Assembly (NCBI GenBank): GCA_032158295.1
Contig: CM063259.1
Coordinates: 12,743,564-12,807,563 of the forward strand
Direction: 5' to 3'
Origin: Pycnopodia helianthoides
Taxonomy: Eukaryota; Echinodermata; Asteroidea; Forcipulatida; Asteriidae
Length of the DNA: 64,000 nt
The notes below the pieces were generated by a model. The model was not told where the DNA came from and searched no databases. It saw nothing but the letters and a program-made list of their open reading frames with translations. Position 1 is the stretch's first letter, and the number at the start of each line of letters is the position of its first letter. Below, one piece after another: positions 20,971 to 33,824 of the stretch. The translations under genes and the position numbers were made by a program.

Positions 20971-22999
20971 CACAAAGAGTTCAACTTTTTGCCTTCTTTC
21001 TTTTCTACCCCTAAGAAAATACTGCAGAATATTAGTTTAAGATCAATGTTTATTCTTTCCCTCAAAAAGTACAAGTACAAGTCAACCTGATTGATTTACC
21101 TTCCGCTTTTTGGAGTGATTTCCTTGAGATAATCATAGCAAAAAATACCGCCCTTTAAACGACTCACATCCTGCCCAATTAATTGCTCCATTTTTGTTTC
21201 CATTAAATTCCTCTCAAGAGAACGAGCTTCTCTCTCTCCCTACAAGGTCCCGGATAATTTGAGAGGATGGTGATAGGGGGCCCGGTGCCTTCCTCAGAGG
21301 ACAAGCAACACAACGTGAGAAGATCTCGGCTGCTCAGACACAACAAGAGAACCTAATCAAGGTCCAGACACCTCATCTTAAGTTCTCTCCACCTTCCAAA
21401 CGTGACCCCAACGAGAAAAAATGACAGTAAACCTTAAGAAATTGCCCGACTATGTACATCAACACAGCACCAACTGCCGGTGGTGGGGGGGGGGGATTGT
21501 AAAAACATCTGTGGAGATTTGTGAGGTTGCGGTGAGAGATGGGAGAGTGTGGTCGCCATGGTAACGCCTCTTGTGAAGTGAAATCGTCTTACTGCATGAC
21601 TCATCGCAGTCATTGATGGCTGAGAGCCGGCGGAATTAACGCCCAGGGGTTACTCGCTGAGAATTATTGAATTTATAATTTGCTGGGTATCTGGTTATAC
21701 TGTGACAGAGTAAGCAATGGATTAGATGGGGTGGGTATGAATAATTTATACGTAGGATTGGTCAGTAGTGGCTGTTGGCGTGACTAAACCCCAACTCCTA
21801 ACGTGAGAGTACGATCTGCAAATGACAGAGAGGTTAAGCTCCTTACATGGCTTGTCTATATATCGGAAAATTGTTTTGAAATCTCCCCGCATTCAACAGA
21901 TTTGTTTTTTCTCGCAAAAGAAGGAATAAATTAAAGAAAGTACTTTTAAGCGTGAACACTTTTCGTAATCGCCAAACAACAACCATTTTCCTGGAGTATT
22001 TCATGAAACTATGCCATGACCAGAGATATTAAATGAATAATTCTGAGAGATATATTATGTATTGACACCTTATGCAGTCTGTCACTTTACCTGAAAACGG
22101 GTGAAATGTACTTCAAACTTGAATTTTAAACCCCCCCCCCCCTTCAAAAAAAAAAAGACTTGCTTCCATTAAAAATGTGTGATTGAAAATGAAACAAAAA
22201 TTGTTCTGCCTCTGAATTTCAGTCGAGGTGGGGATTACTACTGTACAGGTATGTCAGGGAATGTCCGTCGAGTTTACAGGGAAACAAGTGAATTATTACA
22301 ATTTGACGGGCTTAATTTGCTGGAACCATCACTTCATCATCACCTCAAGAACTTGCTGTTAATATATCAATCATTCTAAAGTGGGAAGTGTCATTCAGAC
22401 TTCCCCCTTAAAGAAAAGCTGAAGTATGTGGTTGGTCATGGGGAAAAATGATGGTCAGTAATAACACAACTGACCCCAACCATCAATAGACCAAGCTAAA
22501 TCTTTCATCCTGGGGGCAGTAACCCTGTACTTTTTACTGGTCAGTCTAAACACCATTTCCAATTACAAAACACGTACAAAACTTCTGTATTAAAACTGGG
22601 AAATTGTAACCCGATTCTACACTTTGGTGGACAGCCAAAACAAAGTTTATTATACCCCAACAATCCCCCAAACAAATGGGGGGCAATGAAACTAAACTGT
22701 TTACAATAGGGCTATTCCGCTATTCCCACTCCCTCCCTCTGCTACAGCTCCCACCGAAATGTCATGTCTAGGGTTTACCCTACTACTGGGGATTGAGCAG
22801 CTCATTGGTGACCTACAATTGACCTAAAGTGGGTCAGCGCCAGGGCGGTGACCCGAGGTCATTTTGTGGTTGTGGGGTAATTTGTCAGGATTGGGATGTG
22901 TTGTTTGTTTGTGCCTGACAGTGTCTTAGCCTCCAGTGGTGTTTCATCAACCTGGATACATTTATCCCCTCAAATCCCCCAGACTGCTACCTGTGGTTT

Positions 23000-23655
23000 C
23001 GTTCAACACATGGACTGATTTCAGCATCTTCTCACTCCTTCACTGTAGTTGTTCCAAAGGCCAATACGGTGAGATACTCAACTAGCTTCCTTTCCCCCCC
23101 CCCCAACCCATACTGCCTCACTTAAAGGTATTGTACACTTTTGGTAACAGCTCAAAATCAGTGACCACATTTTGTGTGATTAAACATGCATGAACAAACA
23201 AACCTGTGAAAGTTTGAGCTCAATTGGTCATTGAGGTCACAAGAAAATAGTGAAAAGAGATCTTATGTGTTATCTGTTTTTTCAAATTATCGTGGGCGAT
23301 AATTGCTATTGTTTTACTCGTTTCTCAGAAACGATAGCATTTTAGGCAGAAATATTTTAAGGAACCCTTTCTACCATTACTTACTTTAAATCATGTAAGT
23401 TATGTGTGAATCTGTGAACATTGTGTTTTTCGATCTTACCAATAGTGTACAGGGCCTTTAAGAACTATCTACCCTGCCTGTACCTTGTATAAGTTGTTTT
23501 CAACCATCTTGCAATCTATCTCAGTTTAAGAGGAATGTGAACAAATCCGTGCTCTCTCTTAAAAACAAAATTTTTCTCTTGTAGCCTTCACATTGAGTGG
23601 TTGTTAAGCCTTGCGTTGGGCAACTTTTCATAAAATTAAAAAAAGGGATTCTCTG
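23000..23655 (+). mobile_element. LINE 3' end, interrupted by a MITE
   Basis: The segments 23000-23121 and 23462-23655 match, in order, the LINE tail at 52330-52605: ctagcttcc plus a C run, tactgc, catcttgcaatctatctc, gaggaatgtgaacaaat, ccttcacattgagtgg and an A-rich tail. The MITE 23122-23461 separates the two parts at a TTAA. The ORF is destroyed. Confidence 0.75.
23122..23461. mobile_element. TTAA-flanked MITE inserted in a LINE
   Basis: Ends ttaaaggtattgtacac and gtgtacagggcctttaa are imperfect inverted repeats. The interior has aaacctgtgaaagtttgagc and caattggtcattgaggtcac. It is related to 55844-56235. Confidence 0.85.
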
Positions 23656-23804
23656 CTGGGAATCGGTCCAAAATGAAGTTCATCTTTTTTCACTGTTTAA
23701 CAATTTCATTACACATCCAACAGTGCAAGCTCCAGTTACAGGAGGAAAAGGAAACGATGAAGAAACGCTTAACTTTTTTTCAGAAGTGTGAGGAAAAATC
23801 TGAA

Positions 23805-23925
23805 TGGGGGAACCCCACAGAATCGGGTAAGGAGTGAAAACCCAATCCATATGCAAGTTTCTGTTCTGAGGCGGGATTCGAACCGGGGTCCACAGAGGTG
23901 AAAGGCAGGGAAAAAAATCCATACT
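23805..23925 (-). mobile_element. tRNA-derived SINE
   Basis: On the minus strand tgtggaccccggttcgaatc is the B-box region, followed by cgcctcagaacagaaacttg and ggattgggttttcactcctt. It is the same family as 15340-15615, without its tandem expansion. Confidence 0.7.
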
Positions 23926-25004
23926 GAACCGGTCTGATTTCCTCTGTAACACTTTTATTGACAACATGTGATAGGTTGTCTGGTGGTATCCTACATTATG
24001 TATTGCTGCAAAGCACAAGCAGGAAATATATTTTACGCAGCTGGCTTCGACAAATGTTTCTCAAACTTCAGACACGACATCCACTGTTCCTTGGCAGGCC
24101 TCATACTTTGTTCTTGGCAAGGCAGTTTTTCCTTATAAGAGGACACTTTTGCTTTAGGGGTAATTCAAATTTGTACTGAACATTTCAATGGGCACCACGG
24201 CAATAACTAGGGGCATGAAAATGATTGCCATCGTTAAGTGTCAGGCCTGCCTTGGATATCAAACTTCTCAGACGAGAATCATTTTTTGATTTGGCTCAGG
24301 AAAAAAAAACTGCTTTCCAAACTGAATAATTTGATAAGGGGCATTCAATAACAGCTGTTACCCATGAAGACCAAATTGACGCTGGGAGGCACAAGGCTGT
24401 TCCCTTACTTGAACCGAGAATCTAAAGGACTTTCAACGAGAAGCAATCCCCTTGTAAATGTAGGGTCATACTTTGGTAATCTCCCCCCCCAAAAAAAATT
24501 GTGTAATTTTTATCCGAGAGCCTACTTTTATAAAGATGGTAATGGTAGTATCGTGCCCCTGTTGATTGGAAATCGATAACAGTATGGGTTTTGAGGCATT
24601 GCATGGTGAGGTATCGATGTATATTCAGTTTACGGTAACACCTTGTGCATACATGGAAAGTAGCAGTCCCAGACGACTTCCTACCTCCTGCCCCGGTAGC
24701 AAGTTAATAAGTAGGACAGTTCTTTTTAGAACTAAGAAGTCTCCCGAATTCCCAAATCTACTCCGCAGCAGTAGAATAAATAGAAAGGCAGTTCTCTGAG
24801 AACAAATCTACAGACAGCAAAGTAGATCTGTATAACACACATGGTGTTACCACAAACTGAATATACAAAAGTACACACGTCTAGAATCTCCAAAGATCGC
24901 CTGCTGGCGACTTTTGGAAACTTCTGTGGTGTCCGTTTGAAAGCTGCACCCAATACGGCCAGAGATGCGGTTGGTACCCGCTGTCGCCTCGCTAAACGTG
25001 GATG

Positions 25005-25180
25005 GATGTATCATTCAAAACCATGGTGAATGATATTGAATGGTCTGACAGTAGGAGGGTTAAATGTGTACTGTGTAGAGCCATGCATTCACCACATGAT
25101 ATCATATTGCAGGCTTACAGTTTATCATTCAAAATCTCAGTGGTTGATATTGAAAGTCCACACAGTAGGAGGGTTAATAC
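25005..25180 (+). repeat. AGGAGGGTT-type tandem repeat, two units
   Basis: Contains two copies of atcattcaaaaccatgg or its variants, gatattgaa, cagtaggagggttaa and tgcattcaccacatgatatc. See 845-1135. Confidence 0.85.
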
Positions 25181-27946
25181 GACAAACGACCAATACAAAA
25201 AAGCATGTGTATTTTCGTACACGTTTGTAGAATCAAAAAATCATGACGACTGGATGAGTTACTTCACCCAGCCATGCCTGTCAAGCATATCATGTTGGAA
25301 TGCGTCAAACCCCTTCACGGTATCAAATCAAACATGTATCGAGTTTACTTCTGTATCTTTAGTAGCCCAGCAACTGATAGAAGTCAGAGTGAACAACAAT
25401 CTATGAGGAATAACTCTCTGACACCCACATGTTCCTGAACTGTCCCTACAAGAAAAACACCCGGTATAGGTTGCCCAACCACACCCAAACAGCCCTTTTG
25501 ACTTTGCTCAAAACATGCCAAAACCAAACCCCACAAAAAAAAAAACACTGCCAATGACCAAGTTGAGTCACATCCCAAGAAAAATATACACCTTTTGTAT
25601 CCCCCGCCTTCAATTTCTCTCACTAAGGCCTGCAAAATTGTGGGATTACAGCGGGATCTCACATATTAAACTACATAATAGGTGGTGGGAGCCACTTGTG
25701 CGTTCAGTAATCACTCATTCCTCAGGTGAGATATGGCCAGACATCAAGGGCAAATACCTAGAATATTTGACAGGTGGAGTATACAAGTATGCCGCCAGTG
25801 GCTTTCTGAAAGTGTTACCCCCAATAGCTGTCTTTATTTCATGCCGGCAAGAAAATAGAAAAGAAAGAAAGAAAAAAAACAGCGACTGGCTCTAGGATCT
25901 CAACCTCTTCTGTCGCTTAATGATGCCGAGGGATATTGGGAGTGAAGGCGTTGCACTCCAGCCGTAGACAGCTTGAGCAGAGAATCGGTTGACCTTCCCC
26001 AGATACTGCACCTGATTCTGAAAGTTCTTTATTCTTGTGATTCAAAATAGGCTTGTGAGACTGATGAAGTATCACAATGAATTCTATACTTGTTTATAGG
26101 GTGGGGGGGGGGTGTGGATTGGATTTTATTGACATGATAAGTTGATATTCTTATTCACTTGCAGCCTTGCTTCTTATATTAACAAGCGCCTTTGGCTGAA
26201 TGGAAATTAACGGGACGGAAATGTGTAAAGCTGAGACCATCATCGGAAAAAAATAGGCCACTACAACAATCCTTTTACACATTCATTACGGACTTCAACA
26301 ATCTCTGTATCTCAGTCTAACACAAGAAGCCTGGCAGGTCCCTCTTGTTTAACCACGGGCATCCAAACAGCTCCAATTCATCAGCGGAATTATATTTCCA
26401 ACAAGTCAAATGAACTCCCCGGCACGAAGTATGACATTCCTTCATGAGTGAATGTCGCGTCTTGTAACCATGCCGCACACAGTCAAGTCATCCTGAAACC
26501 AGACACCACTTTACCACTTATTGTTCTCCCGTCAAATGAAACTAGAACTGTATGAATCACCACTTAATGGTGGGCAATTTAGATAAATAAATCAGAATTG
26601 CTCATAACAACACTCATTAGAACAACTGGACGTGCGTGGAATAAAAAATACATAAATTCACTTTAAAGAGAGTATTACTCAAATTATGATGAAGCACAAA
26701 AAATTGGCATTGCAAAACAGAAAAAAAAAACTTCACTTTTTTAAACAATGACATCAAACTGCTTTAAAGTTTAATATGTGCTTTGTATGAAATGGCTTCC
26801 TATAGTGTCTTTGGCTAGAGACTCTCTAAATTAATTATTCCACTTTATGGTAACTCAACACCCAAATGTTTAGACTTCGGTGAGATTGGTACACCTGTTC
26901 CATTGAAAACCAATTAGTGTTATTTGGGCCTCCTGCAGTCTCCAATCCCACAAAGTCAGTAAATTTTCTGTAAAGGATTTTGGAGAGTTTTGGGTAAAAG
27001 GAGAGAAAAAACCTTGGAGGCTTACACAGATATTTCACTTAAATTCTCCACCTTCCGCTATAAACCTTAAAGATTTCATTGCAATTAAATGTGGGTGTTC
27101 CTTTTTGTGTTAATTTGTTATATCCTCGAAGAGAAAAAAGACATGGGATGATGACATTTCCCAGGACTGTGTAGGTAGTTTAAATAGTTTTAATCGATTA
27201 CGATTGTCACAATGTCAAATGAAGGTACATGAACAAAAGGAGTCTGACTAAACGAAAGGAGTAACTTGGCAGAACCATTGTAATCTTAGTGCTCTATTTA
27301 GACTCCTCAAACAAGTACACTTCCCACAATATTTCCTGACAAAGCTTCCGTTTCCACTCTCGAAAGCAAACTCTAAACATCCTACAACAATTACTGAAAT
27401 ATCTCCGATCCAGCTGTTCAAATCTCCAGGCTTTGAGACTAGTATCCCAAATGTTGCTTTGCTTGTACTCAAAATAACCCCCGGCAGGGCAGGGCGTAAG
27501 GGTGCTTAGGGGTACACCATGGGTGCTCCCGCACCATGGGTACACCAAGGTCTCCCAGACAAAAACAGGGGCCACGACCAAGCTGAGAAGAGACCACTCT
27601 TGCCTGAGAAATGGAATCTGTGGGGCGGTCAGGGGTGAGAGTAGGATTACTGTGGAATTCCATGGCATGTCTGGGGGGAGAGTATTTTTTTTGAAGGTTG
27701 AGTTCTGCACTGCAGTGCACTGAGGGGTCAGTGGTTGGGGGATTAATTAGGAGTCTGCAACAACAACGGATGGAGAGGAGGGGGATGTAAATATAACAGG
27801 GGTGTGATTTGTACAGAAGATGAACAATCCCGGAGCAGTGTCCTCTCTGGGGCTGGGGATGAACCCCCACTGAAAAACCAGGGTGAAACATGAATCGTGG
27901 ACAGGATTTAGATAAATTATGGATAGGATTAATGGTTTGAGATTAT

Positions 27947-28262
27947 GGCCGTGTCAGAATCAAGCGGCTTCAGCTACGGCTGTTGGCTGCGGTGACGACA
28001 CTGAAGATTAGGGCCCAATTTCATAGAGCTGCTTTAGCAGAAAATATTGCTTAACACTTTTCTGCTAAGCAGAAATCAGCAGGATACCAGTCACAAGTTG
28101 TACATGTTACATGGTAGTTTGGCCGGTAACCTTATTCTGGAAAGCATAACTTTGTTTTGCTTAGCTACTTTTTGTGCTTAAGCAGCTCCATAAAATTGGG
28201 CCTAGATCTTTTCAGTGGTCCAGCCATAGCCACTACCGAAGCCGTTAAATATGGACGCGGCC
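27947..28262. mobile_element. GCTATGGC-type foldback MITE, split by a second MITE
   Basis: The left part, 27947-28010 (ggccgtgtcagaatcaagcg, cagctacggctg), and the right part, 28203-28262 (ccagccatagccactaccga, ttaaatatggacgcggcc), form the two arms of one foldback element. Its right end is 21 bp from the donor of the glypican exon 28414-28284. Confidence 0.82.
28011..28202. mobile_element. GGGCCCAATT-family MITE, intact, nested
   Basis: 192 bp with inverted ends gggcccaatttcatagagct and agctccataaaattgggcc, flanked on both sides by TA. The body has the family landmarks cagcaggataccagtcacaa and ggccggtaaccttattctgg. TA duplication suggests Tc1/mariner-type mobilisation. Confidence 0.88.
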
Positions 28263-28283
28263 CTGTTCTCGATGAATACCAAC

Positions 28284-28414
28284 CTTGTTGGTGACTGTAA
28301 TGGCATTCTCCTGCATGTTCATGATAGCTTCCGAGATTCGGACATCGATTGGTTCCATGACAGACTCGATATTCACAGGTCCCTCGAGACGGTCTACCAG
28401 CGTCAACAGGGCAT
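28284..28414 (-). CDS. Glypican exon (conserved RLEGP / IESVM.PID helix block)
   Basis: This 131-bp exon contributes two bases of a split Asp codon followed by 43 codons, from [12 protein letters not shown] through [20 protein letters not shown] to TNK. Its acceptor is tctgtag. Its donor is gttggt after AAG, which is weak but keeps the +5 G. This is the most conserved stretch of the gene: RLEGP, NIESVM.PIDV.IS.AIMNMQ and EN are nearly identical to vertebrate GPC4 and GPC6. It joins in phase to the next exon as NK then VFTGCG, the same joint seen in human GPC6 (K then VFQGCG). A nested pair of transposons begins only 21 bp into the downstream intron. Confidence 0.96.
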
Positions 28415-31400
28415 CTACAGAAAAGCAAATCAAACAACACCTACAGCATTACCACCTACTACTTAAAAGCGAAAAATACATGTTCCACAATTTAAATTCC
28501 CAAAATTCTCAACGAATTATAGATTGCAGACTGAATTATGTTTTCTGACAAAATTTCTGTTATTATTTAAGCCTTCAAAACAAAATTCCTGAGTCTCAAG
28601 GATTTCCATGACTACAGGAGGTCTAAATGGTTGCTAGCGGCGATGTATATGCAACAAAGAAACCTAAATGTTTGGTTAGCGATCAACTTAATTGGCCAAT
28701 CAGTAGACTTAACCTTAGTCTTAATCCACCACATCCCAATGATTTGAAATGGTTCCTTAAACACCCAAGGTCTTCACACTGGTATTCCATTGTTTGGATT
28801 AAAACAAACACTTCGGCGATTTGCAGCCAGTCTAGTTTGACCTTTTTCCCAATGCCCCACATGACCCCATTCAAGTACAAAGATTAGAAATATAAGTAAG
28901 GGTGAAAGGTCGTACCAATAAATTACCAAGGTAACTGCTTGGGGCAGGTCTTGGGTGATGTCAAATTATAATTACATTGCCTTCATACAATACTTTCAAG
29001 GGAAAATAAGCTATTGGTAAATTGTGGAAGGGCCAGAAAGCGCTGAGTGAATAGATAGATGGTTTTATTGATAACAATATGCTGTATTGATATTTATATG
29101 CAGCTGAAAGGTAACAAGCCAACAAAAGCATGTTTGCATTCTGAGCATAAGTTACAAATTCCTTGCTACTGAATGACATTCCTAGATCCCTCTTCAAGTT
29201 TCCTTTCACCTAGCCCAGGCCAAATTTACCTTTCACCATTTGGGAGGAGTTGCTGTTCATTTTCACCTACTTTTTGTCCCACCCTATCCCAAAGACCAAC
29301 TATCTCTGCCGCCCAAATAAACAGATTTCCCCTGAAACCAACTCCCTGTACAGCTCCTTGAGCTACAACATCCATTAAAAAAAAAGAAGGAAAAAAAGTT
29401 TTTTGACCCAGGGGATGGATGAAATTGTCAACATGGACACAGGTGGTTATGACACCATGGTTTATTGATGCATGCCCTGTTGTAGTCCATTTTTACCAAT
29501 CAGCATTTTTGAGTAGAAAGGTTGGCAGTTCTGAGCAGGGGCTTAGGGCCACTGTGTTCCAGTAAGCCCCCCTATCATGCAGACGCCATCTTATTTTTAA
29601 GTGTTGATGTCAGGTTCCAAGATTTATATGAGGAGGATTGAAGAAAAATACAAACAATTTCCATCTTTGAAAAAAAGAAAAAGGAAATTGTTTGCTTGGG
29701 CTGGGGCTTTACCCTCTTCAGGAAAAAAGAATGACAGGCGGGAGATTAAAACCAGTGACCACTGATTTACTGTGCGGGTGCTCTACCTTTAATTACACGT
29801 ACAGATGTGTATTTTTGGGAAGTAGAGTTATTGGTTCAACTGCTAGCCTCATTCTGTGCTTGATATGTGCCACGGTGTACCCCCTATTGTGTTTTAGGAA
29901 TTTCAGGAATTCTTCAGAGGATTTTAGGGAGAGCGGGGGGGGGGGGGGGGTACTTCTGTTTAGGAGGAAAAGAGTGTGTTTGAGTATGGGAACAGTTGGG
30001 GGAGGGAGACACCCTCTGCCACATATCCAGCATGGTACAGTTAGCCTTCAGACAAAAACACAAAACCCAAGGTGACTACTACCTTTAGCCCCCAGTATCA
30101 ATATGGTATCAATTACTAATGACCATCACCCAGCAGGTTCATTCTTCTCCTGTCTGTACCAAATGGCCACCCTGAATCCTGATCAAACAGCCCCACAAAT
30201 GATTTTAACCGACTGCCTTTTGTTGGCCACATATCCAGTCTGTCACCGGAGGAATGTCTGTTTCCGGTCTCCCTCTGGACTGGAGAGTTTACCTTGTTGT
30301 TTTCTTCATCTTAACTGATCGTGATTTATAGAAGTGTTCCTGAAATGAGCTTCCAGACCCAGAGTTACTCATGGCTGAGGTATTTAGAGGCTAATAAAAA
30401 AGTTCACAATGATGTGTAAATTGCTCTTGCAAAGTTAAGTGGGTGAAAACTACAATGAAAAAAATAGAGTATTAAAAATTTAAGTACTAATTAAAATATC
30501 TGATTTAAAAAAATACTTTGAAAGCAACAAAAACTAAGATAACATGAACAAAAACGGCATTCTCAGACCTATACTCATGTTTACATATATTTGTTTCGGC
30601 TTCTGTGCAACGCCATGATTTCTTTACAATTCAATTTCGAATTGAATTCTTTGATTTGAATTAGTAAAAAGTATTCACTTCATACAGTTGTTTTGGATTC
30701 CCCCTTTTGGGTGTACAGTACTGTTTGACTACTCAGGGCATAACTTGTAAAAAAAACACACACAACTTATTTTTTTCAAAATAAGTCCTAACACCTTGTT
30801 TACTTGGATCTTTAACGGATTTCCATGATTTCTTTTAGGATTTTTTTAAAATATTTGTTTATTATTATCCCTTCACTAATTTGTGATAGCTGAGTGTATA
30901 CTCAGTGCTAATCGAGTCTTTCATGGACAAAATCCAAAGGCTACTTAGATGGAATTTACCCCCCCCCCCAAAAAAAATAATAATAATAATAATAAATAAA
31001 TAAAAATAACAAATAAATAAACAAAAATAAATCCCGCGACTCTAAAACAAAATGTCTTAACGCACACTAATTGAGTATGCCCATTGACGAGAGCCAACTC
31101 AAATCCTGTAATTAACAGCGGGTATCATAAACACCTTCCACAACTTGATTGAATTTAAAAAAAAAAAAACTACCAGGTTATCAGCGATCAATTAAGAGGA
31201 CAGGACCAACATCAGATTATAAAAGTAATTAACTGAGGTGTGATTGTATGAAAATGAGAAATCCTGAAAATTGGCTAGCAGGCTCCTCTTTAGGTCTTTA
31301 GAGAAGACGAAGCCCCTCGATCGACAGGTGAAGCCCCCTCGATTGACAGGATGTCACATTTTATAGGTCTACAGACTCACTACATCATTTTATATAGAAC

Positions 31401-32977
31401 ATTGACAGGTTGGGTCATAACGAGGGCAGGGTCTTTTAATTCTGTAATGGCAGGTTTGCCGCTTTCAAGAAAATCTGTAGTGAAGGCGCAGGAAGGTCAG
31501 TGACAAATCCTGAGAGCTGGAAACCTCTTGGCAAATCAGAGCCTGCATTAAATTACTATTAGAATTTGCACATCATTCAAATTGTGTTTTTTTCCAGAAA
31601 AAAACATGCAAGTACAAAAAAAAAATTTCCATTTTATTAAGTTTAGAGAAGTTTCATTAAGTTTAGAGGAATGTTACACACCAAAGATAGAACAGCCTTT
31701 GGCTTTAAACTCATTAAAAAAACTTTTTTTTTATGGCTACATCATTTTTTATATGGAATTGCTCTCAAGGTCAAGGGTCAAGACCGATGCTGCGAATACA
31801 ATATTAAATTAAGCTCAATAAAAACAGCAATTTGGGGAGTAATGTAGGGGAGGTGATGGGTCATAGGGCACATTTTTGTGGTAATTTTGGGGGGGAAAAA
31901 TGTTGAAGGATTAGGCATTGTTCCTATAAATTGGGTATCTGACTATACGGGTCATGCTGTGTTTTGGCATCACAGCGCGCCGGTAGGCGTGTTGCTAGAC
32001 CTCATGGAACTCTGGTGATAATATAATAAGAGAAACATCTGTTTTTACCAAATTCTTGTAATAAATCTGTTTCAACAGTAGACAAGAAATATGTGCCAAC
32101 CACCATAATTGCATGCTAAACTTCAACCAGTCTCTCTACATTTTCGTTTAAATTTAAGATGCATTTCGCGAGAGTATTCATGCAGGTCAACTGTTTTATT
32201 TTGCTTAAGTATATAACTTTTTATGAAAAAAATCAGATAGACGAAGTTGATTTCCCCTTATTAGCTATAAAACAGCAGGATGTCCTCGTAAAAGAAATAA
32301 TAAAATAAAATAAAATGGAATGGCGTCGTATCCCATCTGCTAATCACAGTAACCCTGCCCAGTTGTCTCAGCCTCGTTAGTCATGTGACATGTTGCCAAG
32401 GCAGCACATTCAGATGAAATTATAATGATTGTCTGTCAGCAGGAACATAGCCAGATTTCTGGCTGAGGAATCCCCCCCTCCCCCCTCCCCCCTCCACCCT
32501 CTTGAATTCCACAGACAATAACCACATTTATTCGGCCATGCAGATGAAAGAACATGGTAATGGTGCCATCAAAAAACTTTTCTTGCCCATGTTTTAATTT
32601 CTTTTGCACATATCCATATCCTCCGGTTGTGCTCCAACCCACTCCTATGCCCACACACAATTTCAAACTACTTTTCATTTGATCAAAAATTTGAGCTAAC
32701 TTTACCAATTATTTGATAACACACCAGAGACATTTCACACACAATTACATAAGGCTATGCTAGGGAAAGCCATTCACCAAGTTTTTTTACTCTCTTCTTC
32801 TTCACATGGCCTCACCATGGTAACTACTCCGAGCTGATGGTGGGCTAAGTAAGGTAGGTAGGTCTCTGGCCCGCAGTCATGACTCCAAATCAGACAAATC
32901 TAACCAAATTACCGACATGAGCTACCGAGATTTGCAAATATTGATCCTACAACAGAGACAACACGAAATGGAATTAC
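28415..32977. other. Glypican intron between the 33143-32978 and 28414-28284 exons
   Basis: No gene is visible. Recognised contents are a tRNA-like SINE head at 29735-29795, a G run (about 29936-29950), an AAT/AAAT simple repeat (30975-31022) and a dispersed-repeat copy (31240-31530). The rest is unassigned AT-rich sequence. Confidence 0.55.
29735..29795 (-). mobile_element. tRNA-like SINE head
   Basis: The minus strand reads aggtagagcacccgcacagt and then ggttttaatctcccgcc, matching a tRNA A-box/B-box pair. There is no acceptor pairing. Confidence 0.5.
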
Positions 32978-33143
32978 CGATATAATTGTTCCACGCTGCG
33001 TCCAGTTCTGCCTGCTCAGCTAGGCATCCCTTCATTGTGTTCAGACACATGTTGTAGCAGGGCTTGGTCGTTGGTAGTCCTCGACAGTGAGGGCAGTATG
33101 ACATCCGCATTAATGATTTCTGACATTCTGGTGATGGCGAAAC
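32978..33143 (-). CDS. Glypican exon with the cysteine-rich signature
   Basis: This 166-bp exon encodes 55 codons plus one base. Its acceptor is ttttgtag and its donor gtaatt. It begins in phase 0 with VSPSPEC, directly continuing the QVSK of the previous exon, and ends with a G that completes an Asp codon in the next exon. It contains six cysteines in the arrangement EC, SYC, PHC, KPC, NMC and KGC, the disulfide cluster that defines the family. The core CPHCRGL and [17 protein letters not shown] match GPC4 and GPC6 closely. Two positions depart from the family signature as I remember it: Met instead of Phe or Tyr before the fifth cysteine, and Thr in a usually Leu/Ile/Val/Met position before MKGC. 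The ORF that reads on past the donor is not coding. Confidence 0.96.
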
Positions 33144-33824
33144 CTACAAAAGCACAAAAGTCAAATTCGTTAATAAAATAGTGGCATTTCAATAAGTGGC
33201 ATTTCAGTAAGTGATATTTCATTAAGTTCGGCATTATCCCTTAACAGAGGACGGTCTAGTTAAAACACCTACCAGTCCAAATTCTCTCCAAGGGATCTGA
33301 TTGGCTAGTTTAGTGTTGAAAAGCAACCCTTTTTAATATGAAATATGGATCAGTGAAAAAAACTGGTGGACAAGTGAAATGACAAGCTAACTGGCCTTGT
33401 TGGCAAGTCACTGGAAAAGTTCAGGGCAAACCCAGAATTGTACCAAAAATTAAAAGAACGTCTCACATGAACTGAGTTATGCTATGAGTACAAGTCGATA
33501 CATTCATTTTTGTTCAATCATTTCTGACATTTCAGTGTAGACAAAACACATTAATCACAACAGATAAAGAGGGTGAAATTATCAAAATAAACTTTGGTCA
33601 ACACATTTTTGGTACCCTACCCCAATCAATTTTAATTTCAATAGAATAATCATCCTCTTTTTCACCAGCACATGAAATACTCAAAATCATTGTTATCAAA
33701 GAGTCCCCGCATTGGCTTGAAATATATATTTTAATTAAAACCCTCCTACTCTTAGTAAAATTGTCCAGTGAGTTGACCAACCATAAAACCATTTAACTGC
33801 ACAGGTTGCGTATCCTGGCCCAAC

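Larger units (their letters stand above)
17616..28010. other. Glypican intron between the 28414-28284 and 17219-16924 exons
   Basis: Most of this 11-kb intron carries no gene. Recognised contents are MITEs at 18430-18585, 20319-20698, 20693-20970 and 23122-23461, a split LINE 3' end (23000-23655), a SINE (23805-23925), an AGGCCTGGAATT fragment (24117-24252) and an AGGAGGGTT cluster (25005-25180). The intervals 18600-20300, 21000-23000 and 25200-27900 show only simple runs of C, G or A, and chance ORFs. Confidence 0.6.

Noticed and set aside
27469..27891. Overlapping minus-strand ORFs of 140 and 138 codons inside a glypican intron
   Set aside because: G/C-skewed sequence with few stops, no homology recognised and no conserved splice sites.
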